DNA of 36,376 nt from Stenotrophomonas sp. UBA2302 (GTDB lineage Bacteria; Pseudomonadota; Gammaproteobacteria; Xanthomonadales; Xanthomonadaceae): positions 26,046 through 62,421 of the forward strand of contig DDVW01000043.1 in assembly GCA_002345545.1 (NCBI GenBank). The letters run 5' to 3'. Below, piece after piece: positions 33,086 to 36,376 of the stretch. The translations under genes were made by a program, and so were the position numbers. The notes under the pieces are model-generated. The model was not told where the DNA came from, did not search any database, and saw only the letters and a list, made by a program, of their open reading frames with translations. Each line of letters opens with the position of its first letter. Position 1 is the first letter of the stretch.

Positions 33086-33883
33086 TCAGTGACTGTCTTC
33101 CGACAGGCTCAGGTACACGATCGACAGCATCATGAAGATGAAGGCCTGCAGCGGAATCACCAGCAGGTGGAACAGCATCCAGCCAAGGCCGAACGTGCCG
33201 CCTGCGATGGCACCGAAGACACCGGCGCCGCCCAATACCCAGATCAACAGGAAGACGATTTCACCGCCAAACATGTTGCCGAACAGTCGCATCGCCAGCG
33301 AAATCGGCTTGCTCAGCCACTCGACGATGTTGAGGATGAGGTTGAACGGCATCATCCACTTGCCGAACGGAGCGGTCAGGAATTCCTTGATGAACCCGAG
33401 CACGCCCTTGGACTTGAGCGAGAAGAAGATCATCAGGAAGAACACGCTGATCGACATGCCCAAGGTGGCATTGACGTCGGCGGTCGGCACCGGCTTCCAG
33501 TAGTGGACGCCCGCCCACGACAGCGGGATGGCGATGAAATCGGCCGGGATCATCTTGATGAGGTTCATCAACAGGATCCAGAAGAAGATGGTGATCGCGA
33601 TCGGCGTCACCAGCTTGCTGCGGCCGTGGTAGGTGTCCTTGGCCTGGCGGTCGACGAACTCCAGGCAGATCTCGACAAACGCCTGCCACTTGCCCGGAAC
33701 GCCGGACGTGGCCTTGCGGGTCGCCATCCAGAACGCGAACACCATCACCAGCCCCAGCAGGACCGAGGTGAAGATCGTATCGACGTGGATCGTCCAGAAA
33801 CCACCGCCTTCACCGACCGGAGCGGTCAGATTCTGCAGGTGATGCTGGATGTAGGAGGTAGGGGTTAGTGCCTCGCCCGCCAT
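33086..33883 (-). CDS. atpB: ATP synthase a subunit
   Basis: Stator subunit holding the two proton half-channels, 265 residues. The essential arginine sits in SLAMRLFGNMFGGEIV (E. coli Arg210 equivalent), and the last helix is WMLFHLLVIPLQAFIFMMLS. Earlier helices (FTSVLLGLVMVFAFWMATRK) and the conserved IPADFIAIPLSWAG stretch complete the family pattern. Confidence 0.96.
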   Translation of the reverse strand: MAGEALTPTSYIQHHLQNLTAPVGEGGGFWTIHVDTIFTSVLLGLVMVFAFWMATRKATSGVPGKWQAFVEICLEFVDRQAKDTYHGRSKLVTPIAITIFFWILLMNLIKMIPADFIAIPLSWAGVHYWKPVPTADVNATLGMSISVFFLMIFFSLKSKGVLGFIKEFLTAPFGKWMMPFNLILNIVEWLSKPISLAMRLFGNMFGGEIVFLLIWVLGGAGVFGAIAGGTFGLGWMLFHLLVIPLQAFIFMMLSIVYLSLSEDSH

Positions 33884-33907
33884 GTGTCCGGAACCTTTAT
33901 GAGTGAA

Positions 33908-34273
33908 TCAACGCCTGGCCAGAGCCAGAACCTGGAACATCAGCGCCACTGGAATTGCCGCCAGCAGTGCCAAAGGAGGAAGCCGCCACCAGAAAAAAGC
34001 CATTCCGAGTACGGCAACAATCAACACAAGCTTCAGCGCCAATCCCACGAACATGCGGACCATTGCTGAACCGGCGGTCTGAACACCACCACCAAGCCCT
34101 ACCCACGCCGCCAGTGCCGACCCTCCCACGACCGCCACGCCGGAAACCAGCGCGCCGAGTGCATACCTTGGCCCCATGAACAGGAAGGCCAGGGCCAGGA
34201 TCACCACTGCGGCAAGCGGATAGACCGCGGCGCGCAACATCAGCCGCCGACCCGCGTCAACGGAGTTCAGCAC
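33908..34273 (-). CDS. atpI: ATP synthase protein I (AtpI-like)
   Basis: Small membrane protein, 121 residues with the GTG start at 34273 (MLNSVDAGRRLMLRAAV), four helices (YPLAAVVILALAFLFM; YALGALVSGVAVVGGSALAA; MVRMFVGLALKLVLIVAVLG; LPPLALLAAIPVALMFQVLA). Position at the head of the atp operon and this layout identify it as AtpI/UncI, which helps assemble the c-ring and may aid Mg2+ or Ca2+ handling. GTG is chosen because AGRRL is typical of AtpI N-termini and AGGA lies upstream; an ATG at 34240 would give a shorter protein. It is 24 bases from atpB. Confidence 0.82.
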   Translation of the reverse strand: MLNSVDAGRRLMLRAAVYPLAAVVILALAFLFMGPRYALGALVSGVAVVGGSALAAWVGLGGGVQTAGSAMVRMFVGLALKLVLIVAVLGMAFFWWRLPPLALLAAIPVALMFQVLALARR

Positions 34274-34339
34274 GTAAAGGTGTCCTGAAGGTGATGGGAA
34301 AGAGCCGAGCCACACGCGGGCGCCTCGTCGAGCCGCGAA

Positions 34340-34369
34340 AGTATAACAGCGGGACATTTTGAGAGACAA
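34340..34369 (-). promoter_or_regulatory. Predicted atp operon promoter (sigma-70 type)
   Basis: On the minus strand, TTGTCT (complement of 34364-34369) and TATACT (complement of 34340-34345) are separated by 18 bases. The -10 differs from consensus at one base. The predicted start near 34333 is about 60 bases upstream of the atpI GTG. Confidence 0.55.
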
Positions 34370-34556
34370 CCGCCACAGGACACCCATATGACTATGCAAG
34401 TGGCCGCATTTGCTGGCATTTCTGCCAAAACGCCACCGGCGGGCGACATTCGGGACAGCTGCATTGTCGCAGCGCAGCACCGGGAACTTCCCGATCTGTG
34501 ACGGGTCACACCCCGCAGTCCGCCGCATTTCACCTCGTCGACGTGTGGCGGACCCG

Positions 34557-34594
34557 GTGAGGTGGCGTCGCCCGCCCCTGCGACGCCACCTCAC
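34557..34594. repeat. Perfect 14-bp inverted repeat in the atp-lpdA gap
   Basis: GTGAGGTGGCGTCG (34557-34570) is the exact reverse complement of CGACGCCACCTCAC (34581-34594), with a 10-base loop. No T-run follows on either strand, so it is not an obvious terminator. It could be a small-RNA stem, a protein-binding site or a transcript end. Confidence 0.7.
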
Positions 34595-34821
34595 ACACTT
34601 CTTGAACGCCCCCATCCTGCCAGCCCGCGCCGCACGCAACGGCGCGCCGGGAAGACTCCCCGGCCGCCATCACCCGTACAGGGCGGCCCGTACCGCCCGC
34701 ACACGTCGCCCACCTCCAGCCACCCCTCGCATGGAACCGGACCACCAACGGCACAGGCCGGCCTTGCCGGGTGAGGTGTTCGCGCACAACCGCCCGCTGC
34801 ACGGGTACGACGCTGGAAACA

Positions 34822-34850
34822 ACGACGCCCCGGTGAAGGGGCGTCGTGAC
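34822..34850 (-). terminator. lpdA terminator
   Basis: ACGACGCCCC (34822-34831) pairs perfectly with GGGGCGTCGT (34838-34847) around a 6-base loop, some 20 bases past the lpdA stop. The minus strand then reads TGTTTCC, a modest T-tract. Confidence 0.75.
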
Positions 34851-34868
34851 GGTCATTGCGTGTGCGAC

Positions 34869-36376
34869 TTACTTTTTCTTCGGGATATACAGATCGGTGA
34901 TGGTGCCGTCGTAGATCTCCGCCGCCATCGCCACCGACTCGCTCAGCGTCGGGTGGGCGTGGATGGTGTGGCCGATGTCTCCGGCTTCGGCACCCATCTC
35001 GATGGCCAGGCCGATTTCGGCCAGCAGCTCACCGGCGTGCGGGCCGACGATGGCGCCACCGATCACGCGATGGCTCTCCTCGTCGAACAGCAGCTTGGTG
35101 AAGCCTTCGGTGCGGCCGATGCCGATGGCGCGGCCACTGGCCGCCCACGGGAACTTGGCCACGCCCACCTTCAGTCCCTTGGCCTTGGCCTCGGTCTCGG
35201 TGACGCCAACCCAGGCGATTTCCGGGTTGGTGTAGGCCACCGACGGAATCACCCGCGCCACCCACTCCTTCTTCTCGCCGAAGGCCACTTCCGCGGCCAG
35301 CTTGCCCTCGTGCGTGGCCTTGTGGGCCAGCATCGGGTTACCGACGATGTCGCCGATGGCGAAGATGTGCGGCACGTTGGTGCGCATCTGCCGATCGACC
35401 GGAATGAAGCCGCGGTCGGTGACTTCGACGCCGGCCTTGTCGGCATCGATCTTCTTGCCATTGGCCGAGCGGCCCACGGCAACCAGCACGCGATCGAAGG
35501 TGCCGCTTTCCATCGCCGGCTTGTCGCCTTCGGTGGCGGCCTCGAAGGTCACGGTGATGCCCTTCTTGCCGGCGCTCACACCGGCGGCCTTGGTCTTCAG
35601 ATGGACTTCGATGCCCTGCTTCTTCAAGCGGTCGGCCAGCGGCTTGACTAGGTCCTTGTCGGCGCCCGGCATCAGCTGGTCCATGAACTCGACCACGGTC
35701 ACCTTGGCACCCAGCGCGCTGTACACGGTGGCCATTTCCAGGCCGATGATGCCGCCACCGACGACCAGCAGCGAACCCGGCACTTCGGCCAGCTCCAGCG
35801 CATCGGTGGAATCCATCACGCGCTTGTCGTCCCACGGGAAGTTCGGCAGCTTCACCGCCTGCGAACCGGCGGCGATGATGCACTGCTCGAAACGCAGCAG
35901 CTGGGTCTTGCCGTCGGCGCCGGTGATCTCCATTTCATTGGCCGAAACGAATCTGGCCACGCCGTGCACGGTGCGCACCTTGCGTTGCTTGGCCATGCCG
36001 GCCAGGCCCTTGGTCAGCTGGCCGACGACCTTTTCCTTGTAGCCGCGCAGCTTGTCCAGGCTGATCTTCGGTGTGCCGTACTCGATGCCCAGCTCATCGG
36101 CATGCGCGGCATGGTCGATGATCTCGGCCGCGTGCAGCAGCGCCTTGGACGGAATGCAACCGACGTTGAGGCAGACGCCGCCGAGGCTGGCATAGCGCTC
36201 GACCAGCACGGTATCCATGCCCAGGTCGGCTGAACGGAAGGCGGCGGTGTAGCCACCCGGGCCGGCGCCGAGCACCACCATGCGGCATTCGATGTCGGCG
36301 GTACGGCCGCTGGACGGCAGCGCCCTGGCGGCCACGGCCGGATCCGGCGCGCGGTGCGACGGGGTCACCGGCGGCT
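34869..36376 (-). CDS. lpdA: Dihydrolipoamide dehydrogenase, 5' end outside window
   Basis: E3 flavoenzyme that reoxidises lipoyl groups of 2-oxoacid dehydrogenase complexes. It shows the FAD-binding motif GAGPGGYTAAF, the redox-active disulfide GGVCLNVGCIPSK, an NAD-binding glycine motif VVGGGIIGLE, a second FAD motif IFAIGDIVG, and the catalytic His-Glu in HAHPTLSE. The frame stays open to the right edge; a GTG at 36368 is unlikely to be the start because in-frame PPVTPSHRAPDP reads like the flexible Pro/Ala linker that follows an N-terminal lipoyl domain in xanthomonad E3 proteins. The C-terminus is normal. Over 500 codons are visible; the fused lipoyl domain would lie beyond the window. 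Confidence 0.95.
   Translation of the reverse strand, partial: PPVTPSHRAPDPAVAARALPSSGRTADIECRMVVLGAGPGGYTAAFRSADLGMDTVLVERYASLGGVCLNVGCIPSKALLHAAEIIDHAAHADELGIEYGTPKISLDKLRGYKEKVVGQLTKGLAGMAKQRKVRTVHGVARFVSANEMEITGADGKTQLLRFEQCIIAAGSQAVKLPNFPWDDKRVMDSTDALELAEVPGSLLVVGGGIIGLEMATVYSALGAKVTVVEFMDQLMPGADKDLVKPLADRLKKQGIEVHLKTKAAGVSAGKKGITVTFEAATEGDKPAMESGTFDRVLVAVGRSANGKKIDADKAGVEVTDRGFIPVDRQMRTNVPHIFAIGDIVGNPMLAHKATHEGKLAAEVAFGEKKEWVARVIPSVAYTNPEIAWVGVTETEAKAKGLKVGVAKFPWAASGRAIGIGRTEGFTKLLFDEESHRVIGGAIVGPHAGELLAEIGLAIEMGAEAGDIGHTIHAHPTLSESVAMAAEIYDGTITDLYIPKKK

Larger units (their letters stand above)
34370..34868. other. Intergenic region between the atp operon and lpdA
   Basis: About 500 bases. 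It contains a perfect 14-bp inverted repeat with a 10-base loop (34557-34594) and the lpdA terminator (34822-34847). Short frames on both strands are Pro/Arg-rich, lack clear ribosome sites, and are probably not genes. A small RNA cannot be excluded. Confidence 0.4.

Noticed and set aside
34530..34856. Short frames in the atp-lpdA gap
   Set aside because: Arg/Pro-rich, crossing the inverted repeat and terminator, without ribosome sites.

Overview
The window is GC-rich, densely packed chromosomal DNA from a gammaproteobacterium of the Xanthomonadaceae, most likely Stenotrophomonas or a close relative. Supporting this are a rho gene with a long low-complexity N-terminal extension, an lpdA that appears to be fused to an upstream lipoyl-domain linker, a monomeric-type isocitrate dehydrogenase near aceK, and a pair of inverted GTAG-stem-loop repeats of the kind described in Stenotrophomonas maltophilia. 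I saw no rRNA, tRNA, CRISPR array, insertion sequence or prophage. The genus call is an inference from sequence features, not from a search.

Layout, left to right. 1-3200 (minus): ftsE-ftsX, a double-receiver response regulator and ung (cut by the left edge), packed head to tail and reading leftward. 3397-7541: rhlB (minus) diverges from trxA and rho (plus), an RNA and redox block. 7618-12342 (minus): a small exported protein with an apparent frameshift, aceK, and monomeric icd with its own terminator. 12736-14568 (minus): glmS. 14593-24913 (plus): an accessory-looking module. It has an RND/HlyD-type periplasmic adaptor, a MacB/LolD-type ABC ATPase, four FtsX/MacB-type permeases (two A-B pairs in tandem), a sigma-54-dependent NtrC-family regulator and its histidine kinase. 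A sigma-54 promoter and a cluster of six TGTCCG half-sites sit in front of it. 25066-26897: glmU (minus) and a GtrA-family membrane protein (plus). 27097-34273 (minus): the complete ATP synthase operon atpIBEFHAGDC. 34869 to the right edge (minus): lpdA, 5' end outside the window.

How the genes fit together. In many gammaproteobacteria the order is atp operon then glmU-glmS. Here glmU and glmS keep the same orientation but are separated by the roughly 10 kb transporter/two-component module. That module looks self-contained: the kinase has two membrane helices with almost no periplasmic loop, the regulator carries all parts needed to open sigma-54 holoenzyme, and the promoter region has a matching -24/-12 element with palindromic sites about 75-105 bp upstream of the predicted start. 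I infer an envelope-stress or peptide/antimicrobial-responsive efflux system wired like Gram-positive Bce modules but built from Gram-negative parts. It is the most interesting item in the window.
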